A stretch of 64,000 nt of DNA. Origin: Spirodela intermedia (lineage: Eukaryota > Streptophyta > Magnoliopsida > Alismatales > Araceae). Under the pieces are notes generated by a model, which saw only the letters and a program-made list of their open reading frames with translations, had not been told where the DNA came from and searched no databases. Positions 43,325 through 56,024 of the stretch are shown one piece after another. Within the stretch, counting starts at the first letter, position 1; each line of letters starts with the position of its first letter. The position numbers were made by a program, and so were the translations under genes. Location: assembly GCA_902729315.2 (NCBI GenBank), contig LR746268.1, positions 7,051,501 to 7,115,500 of the forward strand, written 5' to 3'.

Positions 43325-44143
43325 TAGCCTAAGGGATCTTGAAGGTAGGTTTCAGACGCCAAGCTTCCTCTTTTACAGAATTTTAGCTCGCGACCCAGAT
43401 AACCAATTGCTTATCAAATCTTCAGTTTATCTAGATTATTTAGGGATAATCGCAGGCGGGTTCGACCACCCTCGCGAGCGGTCTCAACCCTGAGAGTGGG
43501 CATAATCCGTTGCCTTGTCGAGCACCGACGACGTCCGATTCATAAACCAGTCTACGATGGCAGCGAGAGGAGGAACAGGCTGGGCAGTAGGTGACGAAGA
43601 ACAGGAGGAACTGCCGGAGAAGATTGGCCGTCGCTCCGAGCATTTGATGCCCACTGTGACCCGATTCCCCTTTCATGGAGAACGCGAGGCTTCTTGTTGG
43701 AATCATCACGAAGAACAGACAAAGGCGCCACGAAGAACAGACAAAGGCGCCACGAAGAACTCGATTCGATTTCACAGCTGTGTTCAGTTTCCGGCAGGGA
43801 AGACAAGATCAACAGTCGGGGACAAGAATTCCTTCGAGCAGAAAGAGCGATCGACTGCTACCGATATGAGGATTCGCCATTGTAGACTCATCTCCATACA
43901 CATCATCGCGCCCCTAAAATGAGAGAGATGGGAGAATTCTAGGATGACTCGCGCAAAGAATTCACAAAACTCCCGGTTAAACATAAGAGAGACCACAGAG
44001 GATTTCCAGAAAAGAGGGGTGGGTTCTGCGTTCTGGGGTTTTGTTCCAGAAGAGCCCAAAATGAACGAGGAAACCGGATGAGTGCCTGTCTCGGGTGATG
44101 CAGAAGCCATGGAGAGGCGAACCCTAGAATGGGAACCCCGGAC
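43325..44143. other. Intergenic between FKBP16-3 and TIC20-II
   Basis: 820 bp holding the FKBP16-3 promoter and the TIC20-like 3' UTR, plus a 22-bp minisatellite. Long open frames on both strands at 43.4-43.9 kb have no recognisable product. Confidence 0.5.
43707..43760. repeat. 22-bp minisatellite, about 2.5 copies
   Basis: A unit beginning CACGAAGAACAGACAAAGG repeats exactly at 43707, 43729 and (partly) 43751. Confidence 0.9.
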
Positions 44144-44782
44144 TCAGAGCTGCCGATCCGCCGCCGATGCCACGATCGGTAGGTATGGCGTCTTACCGAG
44201 GACGCAAGCAACGACCCCGTACAAGAAAGACGCAACGGCGAAGGCGAAGACGCCGTTGTACCCCCACTCGAGCACCCGGAAACCGATGCCGCTCGCCGGC
44301 GTCCCGAATATCCTCTGAACCAGCGTCGGGAGGGCCAGGAAGACGTCCAGAACCACCGCTTGCATCGCGTTGAACCTCACGTACCGACCGAAGATGGGGT
44401 TGCGCACGACTCCGAGGTAGAGGGCGAAGAAGGCGACGAAGCTGGCGTAGGGGACGGCCCTGTAGGCCGCCAGCAAGGGGAGCAGAGGCTCAATGGCGAC
44501 GCCCAGGGACGGGAATCGGGCGAACAGGAAGCGACCGTAATGGAGAGAATTGAAGAACGGGAGGGCGTAAGCCAGGGCAGAGAACAGCCGCTCCGACGCA
44601 GGGACGGGACCCTGGTACGACATCGTGGCGGCGGCGCGGCGGGGCCTGCAGAGGGCGGAGGGCTTCCCGGCGGCGGCGTAACGGAGGGGAAGCCGCATTT
44701 GGACGGCCGGCGGAGGGCGAGACCTCGTCGGAGTTGAAAGTGGAGGTAGCGGCGTGAAGCGGAGCAGGGAGAGCGTCGCCAT
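44144..44782 (-). CDS. TIC20-II-like chloroplast inner-envelope protein
   Basis: Tic20-family membrane protein of the inner chloroplast envelope; the family includes the protein-import channel component Tic20. Single exon, 212 residues. The ATG at 44782 is chosen because it opens a typical transit peptide (MATLSLLRFTPLPPLSTPTR, rich in Ser, Arg, Pro and Ala). The frame stays open upstream but has no better ATG. After residue about 55 comes the conserved YQGPVPASERLFSALAYALP, followed by four hydrophobic segments with PFFNSLHYGRFLF, YASFVAFFALYLGVVRN, RYVRFNAMQAVVLDVFLALP and a last one with FAFAVASFLYGVVACVLG. RFNAMQA is the family hallmark. Length and topology fit Arabidopsis TIC20-II (At2g47840). 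Very GC-rich. Confidence 0.92.
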   Translation of the reverse strand: MATLSLLRFTPLPPLSTPTRSRPPPAVQMRLPLRYAAAGKPSALCRPRRAAATMSYQGPVPASERLFSALAYALPFFNSLHYGRFLFARFPSLGVAIEPLLPLLAAYRAVPYASFVAFFALYLGVVRNPIFGRYVRFNAMQAVVLDVFLALPTLVQRIFGTPASGIGFRVLEWGYNGVFAFAVASFLYGVVACVLGKTPYLPIVASAADRQL

Positions 44783-46249
44783 CGCCTTCCGCCGCCGGAG
44801 AGAGAGCGCCGGGTTTTGGGGGATTGGGTTTCTTTCTTCTTCGGTCTTTTCTCGAGTGCCCCAGAGTGCGGCGCTGTCCACAGCGTATTAAATAAATATT
44901 TATCTTAACAAGGAAAATATCCAATTAAACTCCTTTTTTTCTCCAGAAAGTCGGGTGTCCACGTGGAAAAGTCCCACAGTCAACGCCTACCAAACCAAAA
45001 TGTCAAATGTTTGCGTTGACCTGGGAGTTCGAAAAGTACCTAAATAGCGGACTTTTCGAAACTAGTCCGAGCGTGCATTTTCAAGGATTATTTAGTCTAA
45101 GTACCCAGTAATATATGGAATTATACTATAAACCCTAAGTTCGTCTGATTAAAAAAGTTAAGTTCTAGGAACCTCGAGTTATCAGAAAATAATCTCTCTC
45201 GTTCTCCTGTTCTTCAGAGGTCGTTTGAGGGTTTTTTTTAAGTACCCATTAATATATTTAATTAAGAAAAAAATCTGACCCCATAAACCCTCAGATTATT
45301 AGGGAAGTATTTCCTCGAGCAGACGTTTTTAGTTTTTTTTTAAAGTGTACGAGGCCATATTTAATTAAAATAAAAATATGGAATTATTGGATTAAAAAGC
45401 AGATCCCAGAAACAGAAATGAGCCTCATTCTCCACTAGATAAAAATAAAATAATTCATGAATATGCCGTTAAAAGACGTGACATAAAGAAATTATCACAC
45501 AGTATTACAATTTCAGTGGGGTTTTAGAGGGTTTGACCTACGGGTGTAGAAAAAAAAGGGTTGACTTGGACCCCCTCAAAGGCGTGCGGTTTTGTTCACC
45601 ACGGGCGCGTGGGGGGTTGTTCTTGGGAACATTCGCGCGGGGGTCAAGGGAAAATGGGACATCGTTCTTTGAAATCGCCCAGTTTTCTGATCTCCCCCGT
45701 GTTCCAAAAGTAGGCCCAACCGGTAGAGCCGTCCGGGCCCAGCGGCTCCCTCCACGACCAGCGGCGGTAGAATCCGACGCAGTCGGAGGCGGGCTTTGAA
45801 TACCGACCGCGTGGTTTGTCCGAAGCCACGACCAGCTGCTGCCCGCGTACGGCTTTGACGGCGGCCGTTCACCGGCGGCTTCACCCTCCACCGGCTGACG
45901 GGACGGCGGCGGCGGCGGCTGCGGCGGCACAGATTCTGATTGAGGGGGGAGCTCCCCATTGGCTGATGGGGCGTCGGAGACGCCTCCTGATCCGTATTTT
46001 TCCGGGATGGACGCGGACCACGCGAGAGGTTGACTTCCGTGTTACGACCTGTTCAGAGGTCGCGGTCAAAGCAGAAGACCGGCACCTCGCCTGGCCCTCC
46101 GGCCAGCCTTTTAAATACCCATGTCGGAGAGCAACCTTCCTCCACCCTCGACTACTACCGGGAGCTTCCTTCTTCTGCCGTCGCCAGCCTCTTCCCTCGG
46201 CTTTTCTTCCTCCGCAGATCTCTTCGTCCACCGCTGCTGCCTGCGTCTG
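44783..46249. promoter_or_regulatory. Divergent upstream region, TIC20-II and PIP-like peptide gene, rich in W-boxes
   Basis: 1.47 kb. TTGAC[C/T] cores, the binding site of WRKY factors, occur on the plus strand at 45016, 45533, 45561 and 46030, and on the minus strand at 44978-44983, 45642-45647 and 46064-46069. WRKY control would fit a pathogen-responsive peptide gene. GC-rich open frames at 45.5-46.0 kb show no recognisable product. Confidence 0.5.
46109..46117 (+). promoter_or_regulatory. Putative TATA box of the PIP-like gene
   Basis: TTTTAAATA, 133 bp upstream of the start codon, followed by a CT-rich leader-like stretch. Confidence 0.5.
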
Positions 46250-46471
46250 ATGGATTCCAGGAGAGTCTCAGCCTTCCTGCTCCTCGCCGTAGTCGTCGTC
46301 GCCGTGCTGAGCATGGCGGGCACGGCCCAGGCGGCGAGGCCGCCGCCGGGGCAGTTCGATGGGGAGAGCTTCCTCACGTACCCATCCGTCTACGAGAGGG
46401 CCAAATCCGCCATAGAGAGCATGATGCAGAAGCTCCCCTCAGGGCCGAGCCCCAGGGGCCCCGGCCACTAG
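46250..46471 (+). CDS. PAMP-induced secreted peptide precursor (PIP/PIPL family)
   Basis: Intronless 73-residue precursor of an apoplastic signalling peptide. Relatives are induced by microbial patterns and perceived by RLK7 in Arabidopsis. The start MDSRRVSAFLLLAVVVVAVL opens a clear signal peptide with likely cleavage after AQA (about residue 28). A variable pro-region (RPPPGQFDGESFLTYPSVYE) follows. The C-terminus is SGPSPRGPGH and then stop, matching the SGPS-x-GxGH signature of PIPs, with prolines available for hydroxylation. An ATG at 46121 in the same frame would add 43 residues and bury the signal peptide, so it was not used. The upstream region has several W-boxes. Only one peptide motif is present, at the very end. 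Confidence 0.9.
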   Translation: MDSRRVSAFLLLAVVVVAVLSMAGTAQAARPPPGQFDGESFLTYPSVYERAKSAIESMMQKLPSGPSPRGPGH

Positions 46472-47881
46472 CAACAGCCGGCGGTGGCGCTGCCTCCGAC
46501 CCTCAAGTTTTTCCGGGAAGACTGTACATGATGAACATGTAGATAGATAGGATAGCTTCCTCTCATACATTTATTTACGGGAGATGAACCCATTCAATAC
46601 GATTATTCCTCTGTACTGTCCATAGCTGGCACAGAAACATCAGCTCCTCGCTGCTTATTTTCTTTTTTTCGGTGGTCGAGCAGTCGCTGACTCGTCGCAA
46701 TCTCGCCGGAGACCTACCGCGTGACGAGTCCAACACGCCGTCGGACTGGGTAATAAACTGAAGTCAGCGCCGTGGATTTGACCTCCCATAATGGTGAACA
46801 GTGTCACTGTCCCATCCTTTTTTAGATGGGGTTTACTGGGTCAGTCTAGTTCGGCTTTTGAAAGTCAGACCGCCGTCGTTGGTATTCCTGCAGCTCTTGA
46901 TTAGCCGGCATAGCCGGCTCCATCTTCAAGATCTCTCCAGTCTCACCTCACCGAGCCTACTCTGGACAGGTGAGAGAGGCGCAAGCTAGGTCTTTAATTC
47001 GGTCAGAATAATTCAATAATTTGAGCAAAATCTAAAACAAGATCACGCCGACTCTCGTGATCCAAACGCAATGCCTTCAACCATAATTATCCAGACGTGT
47101 TTACGCGACCTGAAGATCTGGAGCTCGAGTCAACCCAATGCATCTAAAGTCGTCCCCAGGAACCGGACTTTTCTTATCTCCGGGGGAAGGTGGTTAGGTG
47201 GCCACTCTCGAAGAACACTCGATGGGCTTGACCCAGAACCAGTCAGAGAGAAAGAACTGATGACGTCACTCATGGGATCTACATTTATCAGAACAAATCT
47301 CAATTATTTAAAGGTAAGATGCATCTATTAATGAGAAAATCCACCGGTCGAGCCGATTTTTTCTCCGAATACTATTTTCAGACAAGGAGACTTGTGCACA
47401 GCAGGGAGAATTAGGAAGTCCGGTCCAAGTATCCACCGACCCCGGCTGTCCCAAGATCTTCTTACCTTTTGACTAAGAGAAACACGTCGAACTCAAAACC
47501 TTCAATGGGTTTTTAGTCTCTCGCCGGCCGGGGAGCGCCGTCTACGGCCGTGCCCTCGAAGCAGGTGCAGATATTGAAGGCGGCTGGGCCGGCGCCGTCG
47601 CCTCACCCGCGCAATGAAAGACGGCGAGCCGGCGGCGGAGATCGGAGAGAACCCACCGTGTCTCCTTTGTCGGACGGTCGGAAGAGTCGCCAAAATCAGA
47701 CAACGACCGTGTTCATGAGTTGCCTCGCTTATACAGATGAGTTCGCTGGTTTCACATATAAATAACATGAAGATTATAAAGCTACAAGCTTCCCTCCCTG
47801 GTCGAGTTGTTGGGCGATCGATTGAGCTACGAGGAGCTCTGATGGCGGAGGAGGGATCGGGAGTTCTTCTTCTTTCCTGCT
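46472..47881. other. Intergenic between PIP-like and DPH2 genes
   Basis: 1.4 kb with the 3' UTRs of two convergent genes. Several short open frames; none recognisable, and no repeat of note. Confidence 0.5.
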
Positions 47882-48503
47882 CTACTTCTCGTCGTTGTAT
47901 CCGGCGGCCCTTCCTGTTCTGCCGATGACGAAAGCTTGGGGCAGCGAGTCGTCGTGCTGCATGTTTAGCCCGGTGTATGACCGAGCAGCCAAGAACTCCG
48001 CCCCCGACTTGGCTGTCCCCTTGAACAGTATTGAATCTGCCTGTTCCTTCTTCAGACTCAAAGCCTTCTGTGTTAACTCTGCCAAGACCACGGATCTTTC
48101 CTCGTGTTCATCTCCGTCCACTGCACCCACCAAGTTGAAATATGCTGATCAAACGATTAAATAAATTAAATGACTATCATCAGCAATGTTTTGATGACTC
48201 AAGTCGATGTAAGATTGAGTCGCTCGAAGCAAAAATAAAATAAAATATTAAATGAACAAATAGCCAAGCAAAAGAAAAAAATAAATTCCGAGAGATCATC
48301 TGCAACCATCCACCAATGAAATATAATATCCCAGTACCCAACCATGCACCTAGTGCTCTTCATTCACCTCGCGTAACCATGTGTATTTGACTTATTCCCT
48401 TTGACCATGAGGGTGTAAAACTCCAGGTTTTCTTTCGTTCAAACAGAACACCTGATATTATGGACTCTTGACTCATGAAAGCGCTAAAATACATATGCGT
48501 GTA

Positions 48504-48535
<32 letters not shown>

Positions 48536-51500
48536 CGATTTTGATAGATAAAATCACCGCCTCTAAAATTCAATGATTTTAAACACAAAAAATACCATCG
48601 AAGCAATAGACTTTCAAGGAAAGATTACCTTCATGCCTGACATCTTCCACATAGCCACCCTGAAGGAAAGAAAACCGAGCTTCTTCTTCTTCTTCTTCTT
48701 CTTTGCCTTCACGAACCTCACGTTCAGAGATTTGCATCAAATTTCGGAACTCAATCACGTATTCCCCAGTCCACTGACTTCCCCTGGGAAGAAAATTAAA
48801 TAGCTAACTTCGGAAAACAGAGTCTATATATTTTTGTTTCAGTCCAGTGACATTTGCACGTTGTGACATTATAAACAACAGAGTCTCTCCAAGACAAAAT
48901 AAATTGCAGCAATGGAGAAAAACTGTACCGGAAAGGAGTCAAGATTGAAGGAAAAAAAAGCAAAAAAGCATCGCTATATGACTCTTCTGACACTGAGGAA
49001 CTCCTTAATGTAACTCTTTAATGCGAAGGGCTACTCTTTTACACAAGAGTTTCCTCTTGATCAATGGAATCGTGGAATAATCGCCCATTAAGTGGTTTTT
49101 TTAAATGATTTCTGAAAATGCAAGAATATTTCCGTATGAAGAGAAACAGTGAAATCATTAGTTGTAAGTTTGAGTGATGCAGTACAATCAATGGCAAAGT
49201 TCACTGTCGACGGACATGAGATCAGTAATGCTGCAAGCTCTTGGCATTTGTGTTCTACTGAGAAATATGAATACCATATATGTATTCGTGGAAGTATAAA
49301 TAAGCAAGACGAAATTGAATGACGGACGGTTAAGAAATGGAGATATCAAAAACTACTTTCACGGTGATGACCAAAGCAAAAACAAGAAATCGAGGTTTGA
49401 CAGTTTAGGCATCTAAAGCAGAAACAAAAGATCTTAACATTCTGTAGAGAAGCATGCACCCATCCAGATGGAACGTGAAGAAGATAAAGGCCAAAGAAGA
49501 TAGTTATGAAAATAGTGAGAGTTGATTAAGAACAGAGGTTTCAACTGTTGACAGAAACTTGCGAATAACCAGGCTATGGATCTAATGACTTAGCGCTATG
49601 GTTCATTATCCACGTTCATTAACTATTTCTTTACCTAATTTGAATTGGCATGTTTTCTTTATTTTCCACTAAACGTGGGCCACATATGTAGATAGATAGA
49701 CACATTTATGAATTTTTCTAACGCACAATCCTAATGCTAAAAAATCGTTTAATAAGAACACCGATGCTTATTTTGGAGAGTCATTATGAACCAGAAGTTC
49801 TATAAACAGAAGCAATGCAGATAACAGCTAACGACAGAACATGTGCAGAGGAACCAAGAAAAAAAAGTCAAAGGGATAGAAGGCGGCCATTTGCCGCCCA
49901 TTCACAAAGGTTGTTTGTTCCCTTCTAATAAGACTAAAAGAACTCATCTGTATTTTCCCTGACATTTACTTTGGGATGAAAAAGCAAAGAAGACTCGACC
50001 TAATTGGTTTCTTGATATGTTTCTATGAAAGAGAAAAAATTGGCCAAGATGACATTGTCTACAGCTGCACGATAAGATAATCGTAAATCTAATAAAAAAG
50101 AAAGATGACTATTCAAGCACGAGAGAGCAAAAAATAGGCTCTTCAACATATCCTTGAATAATGAAAAATGATAACCGCATATTGTACAAAAAATTGAGAA
50201 CCAGGTTCAAACAGAAAAATGGTCCAATGAAGCAAAACACGCATATATTTATACCAACACTCAAGTAACAAACAGTATTTCCATAGTGTTCTGCTACCTT
50301 TGGAAAGCCAGCATAGCCTCAAAAGGGGTAATGACTGGGGCCAGGAATTCTTTGCTATCCAGAAGGGCAGTTTGTGCACAGGAGACATAAACAAAGACAT
50401 CACACTATCCAAAGAGGAAAGTGAAATAATCAGCGGAATATAGTACCATAACCAAGAAGAACAAAAAATTGAGGTTACATATTACTTCAGGGAAATTTGC
50501 AAGCTTAGCTGCGCTTGGTCTGCCCATTACAAGAGTGTAGGACTTTTTTCCAGCTTTCTCGATCAATTTTTTCATTTGCTGAACCATATTAAGATATCCA
50601 GCTGTGACAAAGAAATAACATTTCGTAGCATCAGCCCAAAAATGATAAAGAGCCAGATAGAATTATCCCACTGGCATCTATGGATTTAAGTTTGAATTCC
50701 AAGTCATGAACAAATTTTACGCGTTTTAAATCGGGAACACAACAAAATGAAATCACGACATTTCCAAAGAAAAACCGTGTATACGAGTAGAATCAGAGTA
50801 AATTTAAAGATAGTCTCTTCTCGCCATCAATGAGATCCAATATGCCCATAAAAAAATATAACAGAAACAAATAGCGGCTAAGGTGCTAAATAACATAAAT
50901 AACAGCCATTATGCAACATAAGATAGAAAAAATGAACGGTTTTTCGGATCATAAAACTTTCCTCCAGCCAAAATAAACATATAATAAAGGCTAAATAAAA
51001 GAGAGAAAACCTCTACGCTCATGGAACTAGTGTACCTTTTTCTCGTATGACTGAGGACACTAACTTCTAGATTTAACAAAAAAATGACTATAATTTACGC
51101 GGAGCATACCTATACCCAAGGTACCCACCAAAATGCCAACAATATTAGCATCCTTTGCTTTCTCCACAAGATAGTATCTACAAAGACAAGATGAACCATT
51201 TGAGAGTTTATTATAACGTTCCTATTAGATTAAACACAAACGCAGAGAAAATATAATACCTACGGTTAAGAATCTTTCTATGAAGATTTCTGTCCTTCAC
51301 TAAGCAATTTTCCTTGGCATCATACCTGACTGAAAGAAAACCTCAACAGTAAAAACCAAAAACAGGAAAAAAAATTAAAGGTATTCTATTGACGAGATGG
51401 TGAGCTTATCATTAATGGTCAAGATACATCAAATGAACTATGAAAATAAAGTATAATTAATTATCTTCCCAAATGGAGCGCGGCTTCGTAAAATAAAAGC

Positions 51501-53561
51501 ACCAAGTATTTCAGGTAATATGGTGCTCAACATTGCAACATTTTCATTATAAATGTATTTTCTCTTTAAAGAATTTAGTGTAAAGACACGACGTCTCGTT
51601 AAAATTTTGAAAAATTAAAACGGTATCATTGCATGAGAACATCATGTTACAAGTTGATGATTGTTATCTTGTCATACATAACACATGCAGACAAGTAAGA
51701 AGCTTATAAACTTTAGTGTTAAGTCTACAATAAGCTGACGAATTGTCTGAACTTTTCAGAAAAGCCAACTATCATAACTGATCGAATTCAAAGCCGTCAG
51801 AATGCTCATATTGGTCCCCAATCCCTCTACCACCTAGGTAAAGTGCGTACCATAAAGAGTGCTCATTTTCTTTCCGAGAAACTTTCCTTTATGTCAAATT
51901 CATCATACTTGCCACGTAATCTTAATATTAAAGTTAAAAATGACTAAATGAGGGCCTTCAAAGAGATAGCAGATACAAAGAAAGGAGCTGTGACCAGGTC
52001 CGTCTATACGCGCCACTATAAGTTTTCAAATCATATCCAAAACAAAAAATCACTATCAATAATCGTGGTCGTTGATAAAAACGAATGAAACGAGTGTGAG
52101 GCAGAATAGCCTAGATAAAGAAGTGCATACAAGATTTAAAGGGAACATCACTGCCATATAAGAACTACCTAACATCATCTTACACCAAAACTTATTGTCT
52201 CGCCTCAGACAGTGTACATTCAGCTCAGCTGGTTTGATCTCGGATTGGTCTGAAGGGTCCTGACTTGAAATCCATGAAGGTAATCAATTTCTAAATCATG
52301 GCTTGCTTAAGACAGACGATTAAAGACCAAGGTCCTAGAGAGAGGTCAATGTTGACAGCAGACGAGATAATTGCAGGAGATGAACAGATAGTAGCAATAT
52401 TGAGAGAAATAATTTGCCAAAGTCAAAGAACCAATTGTATGTACAACAAAATTTCAGGAGATGAAAAGAGAGTAGCAATATCTATTTCTGTTCCAGCTGG
52501 AATTAGCTGCTTAAACCACGTGCACAAGACGAGATAAACGACTACAGAACGTATACATCCAAAAAAACCACGTGCAAATGATGATACCAGATTTCAACTA
52601 ACAATGAGGACAGCTGCCTCTATCACAAATGAATATGCACAAAATACTTAAAGAACAAGAAGATGATGAAAATCACCCCACCTGTTTCGCAGCTGTTGAA
52701 CATAAGCATGACGTTTGTAAATGCTGGATTGTCAGAACCAATCCAGAAGAGCAAATATTGCTCTATTCTATGGTCTGCTGGTATACCCCATGTCAGTCCT
52801 CCAAGGGTGTAGGAGCTACTGGCATTAGATTTATTCCGATCATCGGATTCAGCGTTCGTGTCTCTCTCTTCGGTTATATACATCTTAGTAGGATCTATGC
52901 TGAAACATGACACATCTGCAAAAATGGGTTCTGGAAGAGTAACACCAGACTCTGATAATTTATTCGCTATTTCTCTTTTAATAGAGTCTAAAACATGTGC
53001 GAATTCGAGACCAAAGAGGACCTGCATTTTACAAAGTTGAGAAAAAGCCAAAATCAGAAAGGTTGCACCGATTCAGAACTAGATTGACAGATAATTACTG
53101 AAATATATAGACCTGCTAATTGCCCTAGTTTCATAATCTAATGCAACGGTAGCCCAGAAGAAAAGGCAACCTAAATCTATTTCTTCCTCGGCTTATATCA
53201 AAGGTTGATACTACCAAAAGATATTACTCAAAAGCTTAACTGAGTCAACTTAAAAGAGGCTGAAAAATCCTACTCATAGCAGAGAATACGATCAGACCAG
53301 GAACTTAGAGATCTATCTCAAGTGCACATAACAATAAAAAAATCGGAATCTTAAATCTAAAATCAGTTGTATAAAGTAAATCCTACTCGAAATTGAGATA
53401 TAACCGACAGCAGTAATAGATGTAACATATTCATGAGGAAACCCGCACAGCCCTGATTACATCAACAAGTGGACTGACAATGTTCAGTAATAAAAATTAT
53501 CCGGACAAAATGAATGCGAAATGTGCGTTCAAAATTATAAAGCTGGCTGGGGACGGGGGTG

Positions 53562-53601
<40 letters not shown>

Positions 53602-54802
53602 TTCTCTTCATACCAGAACAGGCTTCTCACTGGTGGATAAGCAATTGTATAGGGACTCAGCACAGATATTTACATTGATGGGCATTTTTCCGAAAACAAA
53701 TAAAGCTGGCAAAGTTGACGTCCTGCAGCGTAAAAGAAATTTCACTAAATGAATTATAACGAAAAAGACCTGAGAAGATTAGCCAAAGCTGTGTAAAGGA
53801 AAACATTAAGGACTCGTCAATACTCAAAAATGCAAAAAATGGATAAGAAATAATTTAAACATCAAATAATGGTGGATTTGCTAACTACGGATGGTGAATA
53901 AAAAATCAACATTCCTACAACGCAACAGATTAGAGATATTGAAGAACAATCCCCCAAAACTCAGAACCCTGATCCTCCAAAACGAAAGCCACTGCTGTGT
54001 CGTAGCACAACTTTCTCCCTGTACATCACAACTACCATAGTAACCTTGACTCAAAACTAGGAAACCGAACTCCAAGCAACATTAAGCCTCCAAAACTTGA
54101 AAACCAGACTCGACATTTGGCCCGTGGCCTCAGTCGACCGGACACCGTTGACATTTGAAACTCTCCGTTATTAGTCCATTCGACGCCACGAATAATTAAA
54201 AAAGGCCCGGAAAAGGTGTAAAACCCTAAGCCCTGCAACTCCACGAATGACACAACACGAAACAATACGCCACGGGAACCTCCACAGGGGACGCGCAACC
54301 CAAGGGCAGGAAGACGTGTACAACCAACCCATCTAGGCCCTCCCTCTATCTTCTGAAACCGACGTCCAATATTCCTGCCTCTAACCCAAGTTCTTGAAAG
54401 AGGCGAATTTCAGATAGGTAGAGGAGCTCACGGGCTACAGCAGGCGTGACCATAATGCACGACGCAATCTGCATCTACGTGGGAGGCCGCCACCTCGTCG
54501 ACACAGCAGCTCCCGTAGGCCGTGTCGGCCATCACGTAGAGAGCCACGCCCTTCCCAAGCTCCGCCCGGAGTGCCTTCGCCACCCTCGTTGCATCGTCCA
54601 GGAGCTCGTCGGGGAACTACAGAAACAACCATTCTCGATTTGTTACACATCACAAACGCAGGTTCGAAACTCGGGTCGCATAAGAAAGCTCAGCTTCGTA
54701 AGGAAGGGTCCTACGGCGGACCTGCAAGGCGACGCGCTTGTAGCCCCGGCTGCGGACGAACTCGGCTGTCGTGCTGATCTCGTAACGCGAAGCGAAATCC
54801 AT
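47882..54802 (-). CDS. DPH2: Diphthamide biosynthesis protein 2
   Basis: Subunit of the cytosolic Dph1-Dph2 iron-sulfur enzyme that transfers a 3-amino-3-carboxypropyl group from SAM to the target histidine of eEF2, the first step of diphthamide synthesis. Exons in order: 54722-54802, 54432-54616, 53614-53722, 52682-53021, 51260-51329, 51110-51177, 50486-50601, 50298-50404, 48629-48783, 47882-48120; phases close, 489 residues, the usual plant length. Visible motifs: [58 protein letters not shown] (C64/C65), [36 protein letters not shown] and [19 protein letters not shown] (C332, a cluster-ligand candidate). Exon 9 contains a run of seven glutamates from a GAA microsatellite, just after REVREGK. 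A TATA box lies 90 bp upstream. Convergent with the PIP-like gene. Confidence 0.95.
48514..48535. repeat. (TA)n microsatellite
   Basis: AT dinucleotide run after a GT run, in the last intron of DPH2. Confidence 0.85.
48680..48703. repeat. (TTC)n microsatellite within DPH2 coding exon
   Basis: About seven to eight TTC units on the plus strand, read as GAA on the coding strand, giving a seven-residue glutamate run. Confidence 0.9.
53564..53599. repeat. (GA)n microsatellite
   Basis: About eighteen GA units in DPH2 intron 3, 15 bp beyond the exon 3 donor. Confidence 0.9.
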
Positions 54803-54892
54803 CGGGCGACAGTAGGATCCGTTCCCCCGCCGGGAGAAGGGAGAAGACGAGAGCGGCCGGGCACCAGACGTAGGCCAGAGGGCTCTCTCTTC

Positions 54893-54900
54893 TTTATATA
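54893..54900 (-). promoter_or_regulatory. TATA box of DPH2
   Basis: TATATAAA on the minus strand, about 90 bp upstream of the DPH2 start codon. Confidence 0.6.
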
Positions 54901-55550
54901 TTATCTCCTCTGGGCTTTGGGGCGAGCGCCATGGCGGGTAATCCTTAGCCCGATGCGCTATCTGTGAGAGCAAAGTCAGACGTTCACACAGGTCAACATC
55001 ATAGGATCAAGAAATCAAGATGGACTTAGATTTACAAAACGAAATAATCCCCAGGAAAAATTATAGTCAACTCTACTTATGAGAAAATTTTAATCTATGC
55101 GAGATATTCGATTCTTGATTTCATATGCATGGGGAGAAAAATTGCGACTGCGAAGTGGGATCTTCGAAATAATCAACTTTCCTTTTTATTTGGAGACGTA
55201 CTGATCAAGAAAGGGACTGTCTGCCGACGGCTCCGAAGGCGGAGGACGAAGGCGCCACCTGAGCAAGCGTCTTCTCTTGGCAAGCAGCTGCATCAGCGGG
55301 ACAGAGCGATAGAGAGAGAGGAGGGAGAACGACCAGTAACTGTGGTCCATTGAGGAACGGTGGGATCATGCGCGTCGCCTTTGATCTCTCTCCGCTCATA
55401 CACAGTGTTCATTCTCTCTCTCTCCCCCCAGAATATTTTCTTAGTTCTACTGCTTTCAAAAGATCAATCATTCTCTCTCTAACTCTGTAGATCAAACCAC
55501 AAAGGCAGAGATCAAAAGAGACAGAGGAACGAGATACGGAGTGAGGTCAG
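54901..55550. other. Divergent upstream region, DPH2 and glycine-rich gene
   Basis: About 650 bp of promoter and leader sequence. CT-rich tracts lie near 55.41-55.48 kb, in the probable 5' UTR of the glycine-rich gene. No gene recognised. Confidence 0.5.
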
Positions 55551-55993
55551 ATGATGTGCTGCGGGGCAATCAAAGCTACCTGTCCTCTTCAGGAGCACAG
55601 AACCTTGTCTCAGACCCCGTACCTTCTGCGTTCTTCATGTTCATGTTCACGTTCCCTTCCTATCCGAGCTTCCCACCGTGCCAAGGCGCTGCTAAGGCTG
55701 GTTCACAGGAGCAGCCGCCGGCGAGGAACTCCCAAATGCGCCGCTGGAAACCGGGGCAGATTTGAGAGTGGGAAAAAGGTAGACAGGTCCATTCAGGTAC
55801 ACTACTTCGAATGTCGCACCATTTCTTCTCCACCTCCTCTTTTCCATTTAGTTGGTGTATCTCCTTCTCAGGCGACTCCATGGAATGGCACAGACGAAGC
55901 CATGGACTGTCTGGGAAAAGGACCGTCGGTGCATGATTTGCTGTGGAAGCAGATTACGGGAGAGCTTGAAGGCGGAGGCGGTTCTGAGAGACT

Positions 55994-56024
<31 letters not shown>

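Noticed and set aside
43515-43922. 135-codon plus-strand frame between FKBP16-3 and TIC20-II
   Set aside because: Its open length includes the 22-bp minisatellite read in several frames; no recognisable product.
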